19,939 bases of DNA from CAZJDV01 sp964544865 (GCA_964544865.1 CAZJDV010000046.1:1-19939), one strand, 5' to 3'; counted from the stretch's first letter, positions 7,687-15,898 are shown. The notes: generated by a model not told the origin, from the sequence alone. Numbers and translations are program-made.

Positions 7687-8811
7687 TCAGTTGATGGCGG
7701 ATCGCCGCGCATACCTCGACGTAGCGTACAGGATGCTGGCGGGCTGGCCCAGCACCAGCACGTTCTTGATCCGATAGCCGATCTCAGCCGCTAGTGCCTT
7801 CGCCTGTCCGCGAGAGATGAGCAACGTCGAGCGTGCGCCCCGGAGCTCGCAATCGCGGATGAATTCGACGAGCATCGCGGTCGGCGCAGCCTCGAACTGC
7901 ACCCCGAATGGAATGTTGGATACGAGTCTGGTCTCGCCGGTCAGCGTGCGTGTATCGAAGTCCTGGAAGCGGTTGTGGAACAGTGTGGCGTCGTCGGCCA
8001 GTCTCTGTTTGGCGAGATCAAAGGCGTCCTGGTCGATCTCGAGGCCGATGCACGCACTGGCCCCGAATGCACCGGCCGCCATGCTCAAGATCGTCCCCGT
8101 GCCCATGAAGGGGTCGAGAACCGTGTCTCCTGGACCGACGCCCGCCAGCGTCAGCAGCCCGCATGCCATGTGGGCCCGGAGAGAGCCCGAGAGTCCGTCG
8201 CTCTTGTCGCTCAGGTTTGTGTAGATCTGCACGCCGAGGACGGCGGTCTGGGGGTCTGCCTTGCAGAGAATCCGAAGCCCCTTCGCGCCGCCGCGCCGCC
8301 ATCGGGGAAACGCTTGGCGGATGGCGGCGTCTATGGTTTGGGACAGGGCCTGGCGCCTCGACGAGGTCTTGCCGTACGACTCTGTGATCAGGGAGTAGCG
8401 GCGAAGGTTGCCCGACTGCGTCTTGGGCAGCCACGCGAGCACCTGCTCCTTGAGAGGGGCCGCGCTCAGTTTCTTGACGAGGACGGCGGTCGCGTCCTCG
8501 GTCGCCGTCGCATCGACCCTGAGCAGACAGCCGAACACCTCGGCCGGCGTCACGAGTTTGCGCGAGAGGGCATCCGGTCTGTTGGCCAGGACCAAAGACG
8601 AGTCCCGGTGGTAAAAGGGCACGTGGTCGGCGACGCCCCGGAAGCGCAGCTCGGCGAGGGTGGCGAACGCCCAGCCCGGCTGTGTGGTTATGAACAACTC
8701 CTCCGCCACGGGCGTCGCGCGACTCCGCTCCTTGCCGGAGCGGGGGCCGGCCCTCCGTGCCGCTCTCCTCCGGGCCAGCGTTGCAGCTCTCATTGTGTTC
8801 GAGACTCTCAT
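7687..8811 (-). CDS. RNA-type class I SAM methyltransferase (Trm14/RlmL-like, UPF0020)
   Basis: 374 residues from ATG 8811; the start is uncertain because no good ribosome site is seen, and Met7 is an alternative. The basic N-terminus (residues 8-33) leads into FITTQPGWAFATLAELRFRG, which resembles the start of THUMP-containing RNA methyltransferases. The SAM fold follows: VLDPFMGTGT (231-240, motif I), CIGLEID (255-260, motif II) and SNIPFG (298-303), the NPPY-like catalytic motif in the NxPFG form found in tRNA m2G and rRNA m2G enzymes. By family knowledge it likely methylates guanine N2 in tRNA (m2G6, Trm14-like) or rRNA. The VOC gene follows it. The 250 nt upstream (8812-9061) show no gene. 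Confidence 0.8.
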   Translation of the reverse strand: MRVSNTMRAATLARRRAARRAGPRSGKERSRATPVAEELFITTQPGWAFATLAELRFRGVADHVPFYHRDSSLVLANRPDALSRKLVTPAEVFGCLLRVDATATEDATAVLVKKLSAAPLKEQVLAWLPKTQSGNLRRYSLITESYGKTSSRRQALSQTIDAAIRQAFPRWRRGGAKGLRILCKADPQTAVLGVQIYTNLSDKSDGLSGSLRAHMACGLLTLAGVGPGDTVLDPFMGTGTILSMAAGAFGASACIGLEIDQDAFDLAKQRLADDATLFHNRFQDFDTRTLTGETRLVSNIPFGVQFEAAPTAMLVEFIRDCELRGARSTLLISRGQAKALAAEIGYRIKNVLVLGQPASILYATSRYARRSAIN

Positions 8812-9061
8812 CGTTCCATTCCGCCATGTCCGAATATTTTCCGCCAGACCGAGCCCGTTATCTTATATCGGACAGAGAGCGTGGCGAGCCGTCTGGCCCG
8901 CACACGAGACAATCGGCAAGTCCGAGGGCCGGTCGCTCAAGTATACGTCTCACAGGTGACAGGCGCCATTGTTACAAGCGTGATCGAATCGACCTGGGGG
9001 AGCCGTCGCGTGCGGCTTCGGTGGCGCCCTGACGTCCTGGCGAGAAAGGTGGGTCCGGTGG

Positions 9062-9766
9062 CTACTGCGGCTGCGCCCAGGGGGGGACATGCCGGTCGGC
9101 GAGCTTTACCTCGGCTTCGATGCGCCGGTAGTCGGGCTCCAGTTCGCCTACGAGACGCCAGAACGCCGGGGAGTGGTCCATCCGCCGGAGGTGGCATAGC
9201 TCGTGCAGGAAGATGTGGCGCACCAGGCCGCTGGGGAGGAAGAGCAGATTGCGGTTCACGCTGATCGTCTGGAGCCGGGAGCAGCTTGCCCACCGCGCCT
9301 TCTGTCCTCTGACCATCGTCTTCTTGAACGGCGCCCCGATCTCTTCGCTAACCTCTCGAAGCCAGGGCACAAGGTGAGCGTGGGCCTTGCTATGGAGCCA
9401 CTCCCTAAGGACCTCGGCGACCCCGAGAGCGTTCAACGTGTCGCCGTGGACCACGACCTGATTCTCGTTTGTCTCGCTTGCGGTGAACCGGTTCCCAGAG
9501 CCGTTCCGGTAGGCGACCTGCCAGCCGGAGTCGATGGCCTGGAGGTCGATCCGGCTGGGAGCCATGAGGGGCGCCTCCGCGGCGACCCACTTCATCTCTC
9601 GCTCGATCCAGTCCCTCTTGGATTCCAGCACCTTCGGAATGCCTCGCAGGCCGAAGCCCACGGGGATTACGACCTCGAGACCCTTCGATACTGAGATACT
9701 AAGTATCACTCTCCTGGCTCTGCGGCTCTTGCGAACGGTATACTTCACCCAGCCGGTCTCTAGCAT
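9062..9766 (-). CDS. YgjP-like metallohydrolase (DUF45, M48-related)
   Basis: 234 residues from ATG 9766, preferred because GGAAG sits 5 nt upstream; an in-frame GTG at 9772 is too close to that site. Features of the YgjP family, in 236-residue numbering from 9772: basic start TVRKSRRARRVILSIS, then GQKARWASCS (156-165), then the zinc motif HELCH (190-194) with a third ligand His200 in MDHSPAFW. Family members are cytoplasmic zinc proteins with a presumed peptidase fold. Their physiological role is poorly defined. It lies 64 nt downstream of the deacylase gene on the same strand. Confidence 0.85.
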   Translation of the reverse strand: MLETGWVKYTVRKSRRARRVILSISVSKGLEVVIPVGFGLRGIPKVLESKRDWIEREMKWVAAEAPLMAPSRIDLQAIDSGWQVAYRNGSGNRFTASETNENQVVVHGDTLNALGVAEVLREWLHSKAHAHLVPWLREVSEEIGAPFKKTMVRGQKARWASCSRLQTISVNRNLLFLPSGLVRHIFLHELCHLRRMDHSPAFWRLVGELEPDYRRIEAEVKLADRHVPPWAQPQ

Positions 9767-9830
9767 CTCCACTTCCGTGAAGCGTCGCTCCGGTTACGCG
9801 AAACAGATGTATGTGTGATCGCCACCCCTT

Positions 9831-11435
9831 CTAGGAACCCCGGCGCAGGACCCGGCCTGGCGTCGCGCCGGTGTGCCTCCCGTCGAGAATCACGGGCTCG
9901 CCATTGACCAGCACGTGGGACACGCCATCGGCGAGCAGATGCGGCTCATCGAACGTAGCATTGTCTATCACGGTGCCCGGGTCGAAGATGGCGATGTCCG
10001 CGACCATACCCTCCCCGATGCGGCCCCGGTCCGTAAGCCCAAGACGGTCAGCCGGGAGGCCGGTCATCTTGTATATGGCCGTCTCCAGAGGCAGCACCCC
10101 GTCGTCGCGCACGTAGCGGCCCAGTATTCGTGGGTAGCAGCCGTAAAACCGGGGATGCGGCCTGTCGCTCGCCCACCAGCCGTTGGGCGATATGGCCCGG
10201 CCGTCGGAGCCAAACATGGAGTGGGCGTACTGCATGAAGAAGCGCACGTCGCTCTCGATGCGGTTGTGCCCCACGACACCGACGTTGTTGTCCTCCTCGT
10301 CGATCAGCGCCAGCACGGCCTCCCGAGGATCGACGCCACGGTCCTCGGAGATGCTCTCCAGGCTGCGCCCCACGATGTTGCGGTTGTGATCGGAGCCGAC
10401 GTATGTGATGAACATCTTGTCCCATGCCCACGGCAGCCCGCCGAAGTGCCCCTCGGCCATGTCGTCGAAGGTCCTTTTCCTCTGCGACGGGTCCCGCAGT
10501 CGGGCCAGCATGGCATCCGACCCACCCTCCTGCACCCACTGCGGCAGGGACTGGTTCAGGCCCGACGCGCCGGCGGTGTACGGATAAAGGTCGCACGTCA
10601 TGTCTACCCCGTCCGCGCGGGCCCGGTCGATTACCGCGACCATCTCGGCACCCCTGCCGAACACCCTTGAGTCGCCGATGGCGATGTGGGAGAACTGCAC
10701 AGGGACCCCGCCCTTCTGGCCGATCTCGGCGGCCTCCTCGAGGGCCTTCACGTGCCACCCCGCCCACACCCGGGCGTGAGTAGCGTAAAAGGCGTGCTCG
10801 AAGGGTGCGATGGACCGGGCGAGCTCAACGATCTCGCCCGTCTGGGCGTACATCGACGGCGCCAGGGTCAACCCGGTAGACAGTCCAAAGGCCCCTTCTT
10901 CCACAGACCCCGCGGCAAGCCGTTTCATCTCGGCAAGCTCGTCGTCCGTCGGCGGACGGTTTTCGGTTACACCGGCGGCGACGCGGATGGCGCCGTGTCC
11001 GACGAGTGGCGCCAGATTCAGGCTGGTGCCCCGGGAATGGACACTCCCGGCCCAGCCGTCCAGCGTGGTCCAGTCCCACTCGGCCTGGGACCGCAGGGTC
11101 GAGCCCAGCGCCGCGCGAAGCTGTTCCGGTCCGGCCTGCCCGGATGGGAAGGGTGAGAAGCTGCAGTTGCCGGTGACCTCCGTGGTCACGCCCTGGAAAG
11201 CCATGCTCTCGCCGCCGGGGTCGTCCAGGAGAGTGACGTCCGAGTGGGAGTGCATGTCGATGAATCCAGGCGCCACCACGAGCCCCGAAGCATCGATCAC
11301 TCGACCGGACTCCGCCTTTGCCAGGTCGCCGACGGTCGTGATCCTGCCGCCGTCTATGCCCAGATCGGCCTGGTAAGGTGGCTTCCCGGCGCCGTCGATG
11401 ACCGTGCCATTCAGTATCAGCGTGTCGTATGCCAA
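9831..11435 (-). CDS. N-acyl-D-amino-acid deacylase (D-aminoacylase-type amidohydrolase)
   Basis: 534 residues from TTG 11435. I prefer this to GTG 11447 because GGAGG (11445-11441) sits 5 nt upstream and the protein then opens with the family-typical YDTLILNGTVIDGAG. The amidohydrolase barrel shows HSHSD (His62, His64), GNCSFS (Cys91, the bridging Cys of D-aminoacylases), THARVW (His220), FSHIAI (His250) and FGSDG (Asp411). His220 and His250 have the same numbers as in Alcaligenes D-aminoacylase. It should remove acyl groups from N-acyl-D-amino acids or act on a related amide such as a hydantoin or dipeptide; the true substrate is unknown. It is cytoplasmic and zinc-dependent by family. It is divergent from the lactonase-like gene at 11635. 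Confidence 0.88.
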   Translation of the reverse strand: MAYDTLILNGTVIDGAGKPPYQADLGIDGGRITTVGDLAKAESGRVIDASGLVVAPGFIDMHSHSDVTLLDDPGGESMAFQGVTTEVTGNCSFSPFPSGQAGPEQLRAALGSTLRSQAEWDWTTLDGWAGSVHSRGTSLNLAPLVGHGAIRVAAGVTENRPPTDDELAEMKRLAAGSVEEGAFGLSTGLTLAPSMYAQTGEIVELARSIAPFEHAFYATHARVWAGWHVKALEEAAEIGQKGGVPVQFSHIAIGDSRVFGRGAEMVAVIDRARADGVDMTCDLYPYTAGASGLNQSLPQWVQEGGSDAMLARLRDPSQRKRTFDDMAEGHFGGLPWAWDKMFITYVGSDHNRNIVGRSLESISEDRGVDPREAVLALIDEEDNNVGVVGHNRIESDVRFFMQYAHSMFGSDGRAISPNGWWASDRPHPRFYGCYPRILGRYVRDDGVLPLETAIYKMTGLPADRLGLTDRGRIGEGMVADIAIFDPGTVIDNATFDEPHLLADGVSHVLVNGEPVILDGRHTGATPGRVLRRGS

Positions 11436-11445
11436 ATTGTCCTCC
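11436..11445 (-). promoter_or_regulatory. ribosome binding site deciding the TTG start at 11435
   Basis: GGAGG (11445-11441) followed by a 5-nt spacer and TTG. The upstream GTG at 11447 overlaps this site and has no Shine-Dalgarno sequence of its own. Confidence 0.5.
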
Positions 11446-11589
11446 ACGTTCGCGGGGTTGGGGTTCCTGGCGGGTCGCGAGACCTCATCGCGAGTTTAGA
11501 GCGCGGTCTCGTTCGTGTCAACGAGTGCCCCTTCGTCCCCGGAGGAGGTCTCAATAATCGGGTCTTGCTCGGCGGCGAGGGGCAAACAG

Positions 11590-11615
11590 TTGTACAATGG
11601 CCCCGGCCTTGTACA
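11590..11615 (+). promoter_or_regulatory. paired TTGTACA direct repeat upstream of the lactonase-like gene
   Basis: TTGTACA occurs at 11590-11596 and again at 11609-11615; each contains the palindrome TGTACA. They lie 20-45 nt before the start at 11635 in a divergent intergenic region. The first overlaps TACAAT (11593-11598), a -10-like hexamer with no matching -35. Possible operator half-sites; weak evidence. Confidence 0.25.
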
Positions 11616-11634
11616 GCATGCGAAGGAGGACCGG

Positions 11635-12480
11635 ATGATAATCGACACCCACGTCCACTTTTACGACCCGAGCCGCCCGCAGGGCGTGCCCTACCCAAGT
11701 CCGGGCGACGAGCTCCTCTACCGAACCGTGCTGCCGGAGCACTACAAGAAACTGGCTGTGCCCGAAGGGGTGACCGGCCTGGTCGTCGTCGAGGCGAGCG
11801 AGTGGGTCGAGGACAACCAGTGGGTGTTGGACTTGGCGGCCGACGACCCCTTCATCGTGGGCGTCGTGGGAAATCTCGACCTGCGTACGAGCGAGTTCGC
11901 CAAGAACCTGGGCCGTTTCAGCGCCAACGAGCTGTTCCGAGGTATTCGCGCCCGCGGGCTCGACCCCAGCGATTTCACGTCGTCCCCGGTGCTGAACGCC
12001 GCGGAGCGCATGGCGGACATGAACCTGGAGTTGGACGTTCTCCTTGGCTATCGAGACTACGGGGAGCTCATCGGGTTCGTCGACCGCGTTCCGGAGCTCC
12101 GCGTCGTGCTCAACCACATCGGCCAGGGACGTCCTATCGACGGCAAGGCGGCCAACCCGCGCTGGGCGGATGCGATGCAGAGGATCGCCGAGTATCCAAG
12201 GGTATACTGCAAGGTCTCGGCCGTGATAGAGATGGCCGCGGTGAGGCCCGCACCGGTAAACGTGGACTTTTACGGTCCGACGCTGGATGTGCTGTGGGAC
12301 GCCTTCGGGGAAGACCGGCTGGTGTACGGGAGCAACTGGCCGCCGGTCGAGGAAGCCGGGACCTTCGCCGCGGCGCACGGTGTCGCAAAGGCCTATTTCG
12401 AAGCCAAGGGCGGCGAGGTGGCCGAGAAGTTCTTCTGGAGGAACTCCAAGGCCGCCTACAAATGGCTGGAGCGCGGGTAG
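11635..12480 (+). CDS. amidohydrolase family 2 (sugar-lactonase-like)
   Basis: 281 residues from ATG 11635, with AAGGAGGA ending 4 nt upstream; a longer frame to 11515 lacks similarity. The short single-domain TIM barrel resembles L-fuconolactonase/L-rhamnono-lactonase-type and other amidohydrolase-2 enzymes. Visible marks are DTHVHFYDP (His6, His8), VLNHIGQGRP (His161), RVYCKVSAV and RLVYGSNWPP, ending KFFWRNSKAAYKWL. The last usually reads GSDWP, where Asp is the catalytic/metal residue; here it is Asn234. The barrel may still work or may use another acid. A lactonase would feed sugar acids to the dehydratase at the right of the window, which is inference. The nitroreductase begins 24 nt downstream, so the two form a likely operon. 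Confidence 0.8.
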   Translation: MIIDTHVHFYDPSRPQGVPYPSPGDELLYRTVLPEHYKKLAVPEGVTGLVVVEASEWVEDNQWVLDLAADDPFIVGVVGNLDLRTSEFAKNLGRFSANELFRGIRARGLDPSDFTSSPVLNAAERMADMNLELDVLLGYRDYGELIGFVDRVPELRVVLNHIGQGRPIDGKAANPRWADAMQRIAEYPRVYCKVSAVIEMAAVRPAPVNVDFYGPTLDVLWDAFGEDRLVYGSNWPPVEEAGTFAAAHGVAKAYFEAKGGEVAEKFFWRNSKAAYKWLERG

Positions 12481-12504
12481 GCCGGGATAAAGGAGCGGGC
12501 GAGC

Positions 12505-13038
12505 ATGGAAGTATACGAATGTGTCAGGGCGCGCAGAACCATCAGGGAGTTCAAGCCGGACCCGGTGTCCGAGGCCGTCATCACCAGGGTCCTTCGAGCG
12601 GGCCGGTGGGCGCCAAGCTCCCGCAACCAGCAGCCGTGGCACTTCATCGTGGTCCGAGATCCCGACACCCTGAAATCACTTGGAGGGATAGCTTCCAGCG
12701 GGCGGTTCGTCGCCGACGCGCCGGTAGTTATCGCCCTGGCGATGGAGAACGCCGACAGGCCCGATCTGGATGCGGGGAGGGCGCTTCAGCAGATGGAGTT
12801 GGTGGCATGGTCCGAGGGACTGGGCACCTGCTTCGTGAACCTGCGCGTCGAGGAGCAGAACCGGAGGGTGAAGGAGATACTCGGAATCCCCGCCCATATA
12901 GAGCTGATAGCGCTGCTACCCTTCGGCTACCGCACCGACATCCCCAGGACGGGCGGCGCACCGCGCAATCCCTTGTCCAAAATCGCCCACACTGAGAAAT
13001 TCGGCCAGCCCTATCATCCCTCCAACCCTAACACCTAA
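12505..13038 (+). CDS. nitroreductase-family FMN oxidoreductase
   Basis: 177 residues from ATG 12505, with AGGAG 9 nt upstream. It has the nitroreductase fold: RARRTIREFKPDPV (Arg8, Arg10, Arg11 for FMN phosphate), AGRWAPSSRNQQPWHF (36-47, FMN site), DAGRALQQMELVAWSEGLGTCF, and LLPFGYRTD near the end. Such proteins use NAD(P)H to reduce nitroaromatics, quinones or enones, or dehalogenate; the substrate cannot be read from sequence. They are cytoplasmic homodimers. The C-terminal SNPNT and the TAA stop lie inside a CCTAACA repeat shared with the end of the convergent FAH gene; the two coding regions overlap by 4 nt. Confidence 0.88.
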   Translation: MEVYECVRARRTIREFKPDPVSEAVITRVLRAGRWAPSSRNQQPWHFIVVRDPDTLKSLGGIASSGRFVADAPVVIALAMENADRPDLDAGRALQQMELVAWSEGLGTCFVNLRVEEQNRRVKEILGIPAHIELIALLPFGYRTDIPRTGGAPRNPLSKIAHTEKFGQPYHPSNPNT

Positions 13039-13047
13039 CACCTAACC
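13024..13047. repeat. CCTAACA tandem repeat at the joint 3' ends of two convergent genes
   Basis: The plus strand reads AACCCTAACACCTAACACCTAACC, three CTAAC units. It encodes the last residues and stop of the nitroreductase on one strand and of the FAH protein on the other. The 9-mer CCTAACACC recurs at 19802-19810 beside another gene end. Confidence 0.7.
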
Positions 13048-13823
13048 TCCTCTTCCGCTATCACGTGGTTCCTCAGGACGCCGATGCCGCCGATGTCTAT
13101 CTCGACGACGTCGCCGGGCGCCATGGGGCCGACCCCGGCGGGCGTGCCGGTCATGATCACGTCGCCCGGCAGCAGGGACATGGCCTCGCTGATGTACGAG
13201 ACCAGCTCGGCCACGCCGAACAGCAGGTCGGAGGTGTTGGCGTTTTGACGCTCCACCCCGTTTAGCCGGGCCCTCACGTCCACGTTGCCGGGGTCCAGTT
13301 CCGTCTCCACCACCGGGCCCAGGGGATTGAATGTGTCGAAGCCCTTGCCTACCAGCAGCGCGCCCATCTTCATCTCGGCGAACTGAATTACGCGCTCGCT
13401 CACGTCGTTGCCGCAGGTGTACCCCAAGACGTAGTCCAGGGCGTGCTCCTTCGCGACGTGCCTGGCGGGCCTGCCGATCACGGCCGCCAGCTCCGCCTCG
13501 TACTCCACCTTCTGGCCCTTGCGCGGATACACGATGGTGTCGCCCTGTCCAATGATCGCGGTGTTGGGCTTGACGAACAGCATGGGAAACTTGGGGGTCG
13601 CCATGCCGCTCTCCTCAATGTGAGACACGTAGTTGAGCCCGACGCCGATGATCTTCGTGGGCTCAACCGGGGGCAGGACGCGCACGTCGTCGACTGCGGC
13701 GACCTTCGCGCCGGTCTTGAAGTCTTCGAACGGCGCCCCGATCATCTGCAGGACCGTGCCGTCGTCCTCCAGGATGCCGTATGCGGGCGGCCCGTCTCCG
13801 GTCCGGTATCGTAGGATTTTCAC
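13035..13823 (-). CDS. fumarylacetoacetate hydrolase (FAH) family protein
   Basis: 262 residues; GTG 13823 with GGAGG 6 nt upstream. The C-terminal FAH catalytic domain is clear: GVGLNYVSHIEES, then VEYEAELAAVIG (Glu109 and Glu111), GNDVSER (Asp140, third metal ligand), KGFDTFNPLGPVV, and TGTPAGVGPM near 225-234. Members are metal-dependent hydrolases, decarboxylases or isomerases of 2-keto acids, for example 2,4-diketo-3-deoxy-sugar-acid hydrolases, homoprotocatechuate isomerase or acylpyruvases. The sugar-related neighbours favour a diketo sugar acid, but this is inference. The start codon overlaps the stop of the upstream DUF6807 gene by 4 nt (GTGA), suggesting translational coupling. The C-terminus EEVRC lies in a short repeat. 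Confidence 0.9.
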   Translation of the reverse strand: MKILRYRTGDGPPAYGILEDDGTVLQMIGAPFEDFKTGAKVAAVDDVRVLPPVEPTKIIGVGLNYVSHIEESGMATPKFPMLFVKPNTAIIGQGDTIVYPRKGQKVEYEAELAAVIGRPARHVAKEHALDYVLGYTCGNDVSERVIQFAEMKMGALLVGKGFDTFNPLGPVVETELDPGNVDVRARLNGVERQNANTSDLLFGVAELVSYISEAMSLLPGDVIMTGTPAGVGPMAPGDVVEIDIGGIGVLRNHVIAEEEVRC

Positions 13824-14779
13824 TTCTTGCCTCCTCGTTGTTGCTCGTCCAGGAAAGTCTGGAACATGGCTGCAACCCCGGCCTCGTCGTCGTCGCCGTC
13901 GTGGACCAGCAGCCGGGCGGCGAAGTCTGTGGAATCGCCCAGGCTGAGGTCGCGACGCGTTTCCAAAAAAGGGTTGACGGTGATCGTGCCGTAATCCGCC
14001 ACGCTCCAGGGCGGGTCGCCGGCGGAAGGGTAGGGGAGCAGGGCGACGCCGGCGCGCCGCGCGCCGCCCGTCGTCCCGGAGGCGTCCACCCAGTCGGAGT
14101 GACTCCCGGATATCGCCTCGCCGCCGGACCTGCCTTTCGAGTCGACCACCGTGCCCCCGTCGACCACCCTGAGACCGTCCGCCATGCGCACGGTCAGGTA
14201 GGCGTGGCGGGTAGGCCCGATGCTAATGTCCCACTCGGTGGGGCGTAGCCGCGACCGAATATCGATGACGTTGGCCGCCTCGCCGGGGCGGATGTCGATG
14301 GTGCGTGTCTCCTCCGCGACGGTGCGCCCGCCGTGGGCTCCCCACTCCGAGGGCCCCTGCCAGTGCAACGTCTGGACGATGCGAAGGTGGTCCTCGGCTA
14401 CCTCGGTGGCGTCGAGCGTCTTGCCGACGATCCTCCCGGGCGCACGGCCCTGGAAGGTGTAGTTGACGTAGAAGCTGTAGTTGGCCTCCTCGACATTGTC
14501 GCCCGAGTAGGGAAGGAAGCAATTGAAGTGGTCGGCCCCGATGGTCACCGACTGGTGGTGCGGGTGGTCGATGGGCGCCTCTGCCGTGACCGGAAAACCC
14601 GCCGGAGTAAACACGGGATAGAGGTAGCTGCGGTAGTCGCCCTGGCTGAGCGCGGTGATGGCCCGGCCGCGCCAGCCGATCTTGACGCGGCGGGCCCTGG
14701 CCGTCGCGCCTCGGGGGAGGTCGATCCGGTCGTCTTCGACTGTGAAATTCTGCAACGTATCGTCTCTCGTCACCGCCAT
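13820..14779 (-). CDS. DUF6807 (PmoA-like) family protein
   Basis: 319 residues from ATG 14779; GTG 14797 is also in frame and neither has a clear ribosome site, so the start is unsure. The family pattern is YRSYLYPVFTPAGFPVT then IDHPHHQSVTIGADHFNCF, matching the RPYIYPLxxPxGxxVT..DHPHHRG core of DUF6807, sometimes called methane oxygenase PmoA although unrelated to the monooxygenase. Later comes GPTRHAYLTVRMADGL, and WSVADYGTITVNPF toward the end. The fold is probably a beta-sandwich. The function is not established; members often sit beside Gfo/Idh/MocA genes, as here, hinting at a shared carbohydrate substrate. It lies in the middle of the minus-strand operon and overlaps FAH by 4 nt. Confidence 0.8.
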   Translation of the reverse strand: MAVTRDDTLQNFTVEDDRIDLPRGATARARRVKIGWRGRAITALSQGDYRSYLYPVFTPAGFPVTAEAPIDHPHHQSVTIGADHFNCFLPYSGDNVEEANYSFYVNYTFQGRAPGRIVGKTLDATEVAEDHLRIVQTLHWQGPSEWGAHGGRTVAEETRTIDIRPGEAANVIDIRSRLRPTEWDISIGPTRHAYLTVRMADGLRVVDGGTVVDSKGRSGGEAISGSHSDWVDASGTTGGARRAGVALLPYPSAGDPPWSVADYGTITVNPFLETRRDLSLGDSTDFAARLLVHDGDDDEAGVAAMFQTFLDEQQRGGKK

Positions 14780-14842
14780 GAAACAGCTAACTGGCACGGA
14801 AAGCCGGCAGCAACGGGCCTCTTGCCATTTCTCATTTCTTCC

Positions 14843-14862
14843 CTCTGCGCCCTCCGCGGTGA
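14843..14862. repeat. CTCTGCGCCCTCCGCGGTGA intergenic element
   Basis: This 20-mer sits in the spacer between the Gfo/Idh and DUF6807 genes, 70 nt or so from the latter's start. It resembles a CTCTGCGCCCTCTGCGGT-type sequence that I recall from intergenic regions of several bacterial phyla. There is one copy in this window, so repeat status rests on memory. Confidence 0.35.
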
Positions 14863-14872
14863 GAATCCGCTC

Positions 14873-15898
14873 CTAAACGTCGCCAAAGCGCTCGATGCTG
14901 GGCGGCAGCCTGCCCTCTGGCAGGTAGAACTCGTCCTCGATATTGACCGGTACGGGCCGGCCCGTGCGCATCGACTCGACCGCCTTCTCGAAGATCAACG
15001 TCGGCACGGAGGCCTCCCAGGCGTCCATGAGGCTTGGACCGCCCTCGATGCAAAGCCGGGCGAACATCCTCATCTCCTCGTCGAATCCGTTGTGATAGCG
15101 GTTCTCGTCTATGCCGGGCTCGTCGGTCCCCTCAAACACCAGGTTGCCGAAGCGGAGCGTCGCCGCGCTCACGCTCCCTGCCTGGACCTCGGCGTAGTGT
15201 TTCGGCAGGATGCCACCGGTGCCGAGTGTGCTGAATATCGACTGCCCGGTCCCGCCGTTCTCGAAGCGTATCGAAATAGTGCTGGTGTTGGTGGGGCGGC
15301 CGTCGAAGCCCATGGCGTATACCTCGACCGGCTGGGACCGCATGACGTGCCATATCCAGTGGAGGTTGTACCCCGCGGCGTCGAGGATGCCGTTGCGGCC
15401 ATAGGGCCCCAGATCGTCGTCGGGGTCGCTGTGCTGCGGGGAGCTAAGCCGGCAGGTGAACAGGATGAAGTAGGGCCGTGTCACGACCTCGCGCAGCCGC
15501 CTGGTCACGGGGGAGTGCTTGAACCACCAGCCGCTCATGAGGCGAACGCCCGACTCGTGGACAGCCTTCTGGACGCGCCGCGCTTCCTCCAGGGTCATCG
15601 CGAGGGGTTTCTCCGAGAAGACGTGCTTGCCCGCCTCGCACGCCTTTACAACCAGGTCGGCGTGGGTGTCGTGGGTGGAGCAGATTAGCACCGCGTCGAT
15701 CCGGTCGTCGGCCAGGACTCGGTCCAGGTCGGTGGTGAAATACTCCGCCTCGGCCTGCTCCGCCCGCCGCCGCGCCGCGTCCTCGTCGACGTCCATCGTC
15801 GCCAGCAGGTGCATCTCGGGGGTGTTCAGGATGTTGGGCAAGTGCGCGCCGCTGATGCCGCCGCACCCGATCAATGCCGTCTGGAGCTGTCTGTCCAT
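14873..15898 (-). CDS. Gfo/Idh/MocA-family NAD(P)-dependent oxidoreductase
   Basis: 341 residues from ATG 15898, chosen because GGAGG (15908-15904) lies 5 nt upstream; GTG 15901 is too close to that site. The N-terminal Rossmann fold shows ALIGCGGISGAH (8-19), ICSTHDTHADLV (72-83) and FSEKPLAMT (94-102, EKP with the conserved Lys97). The C-terminal alpha/beta domain has GILDAAGYNLHWIWHVMR (170-187), the usual D...H catalytic region. It likely oxidises or reduces a sugar, cyclitol or their lactone using NAD(P). It lies 24 nt after the TIM-barrel gene and upstream of DUF6807 in the same operon. Substrate is unknown. Confidence 0.9.
   Translation of the reverse strand: MDRQLQTALIGCGGISGAHLPNILNTPEMHLLATMDVDEDAARRRAEQAEAEYFTTDLDRVLADDRIDAVLICSTHDTHADLVVKACEAGKHVFSEKPLAMTLEEARRVQKAVHESGVRLMSGWWFKHSPVTRRLREVVTRPYFILFTCRLSSPQHSDPDDDLGPYGRNGILDAAGYNLHWIWHVMRSQPVEVYAMGFDGRPTNTSTISIRFENGGTGQSIFSTLGTGGILPKHYAEVQAGSVSAATLRFGNLVFEGTDEPGIDENRYHNGFDEEMRMFARLCIEGGPSLMDAWEASVPTLIFEKAVESMRTGRPVPVNIEDEFYLPEGRLPPSIERFGDV

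Noticed and set aside
7975..9264. A 429-codon plus-strand frame
   Set aside because: It is antisense to the methyltransferase and YgjP genes, which carry canonical motifs (VLDPFMGTGT, HELCH).
11244..12995. A 583-codon plus-strand frame
   Set aside because: It runs across the deacylase start, the lactonase-like gene and the nitroreductase in the wrong frame; its translation is Arg/Gly-rich with no motif.
13024..13047. CCTAACA units as a CRISPR or telomere-like array
   Set aside because: There are only three short units with no spacers; it is a small degenerate repeat at gene ends.
14333..15688. A 451-codon plus-strand frame
   Set aside because: It lies antisense to the DUF6807 and Gfo/Idh genes, both of which have clear conserved motifs; this is a GC-driven shadow.
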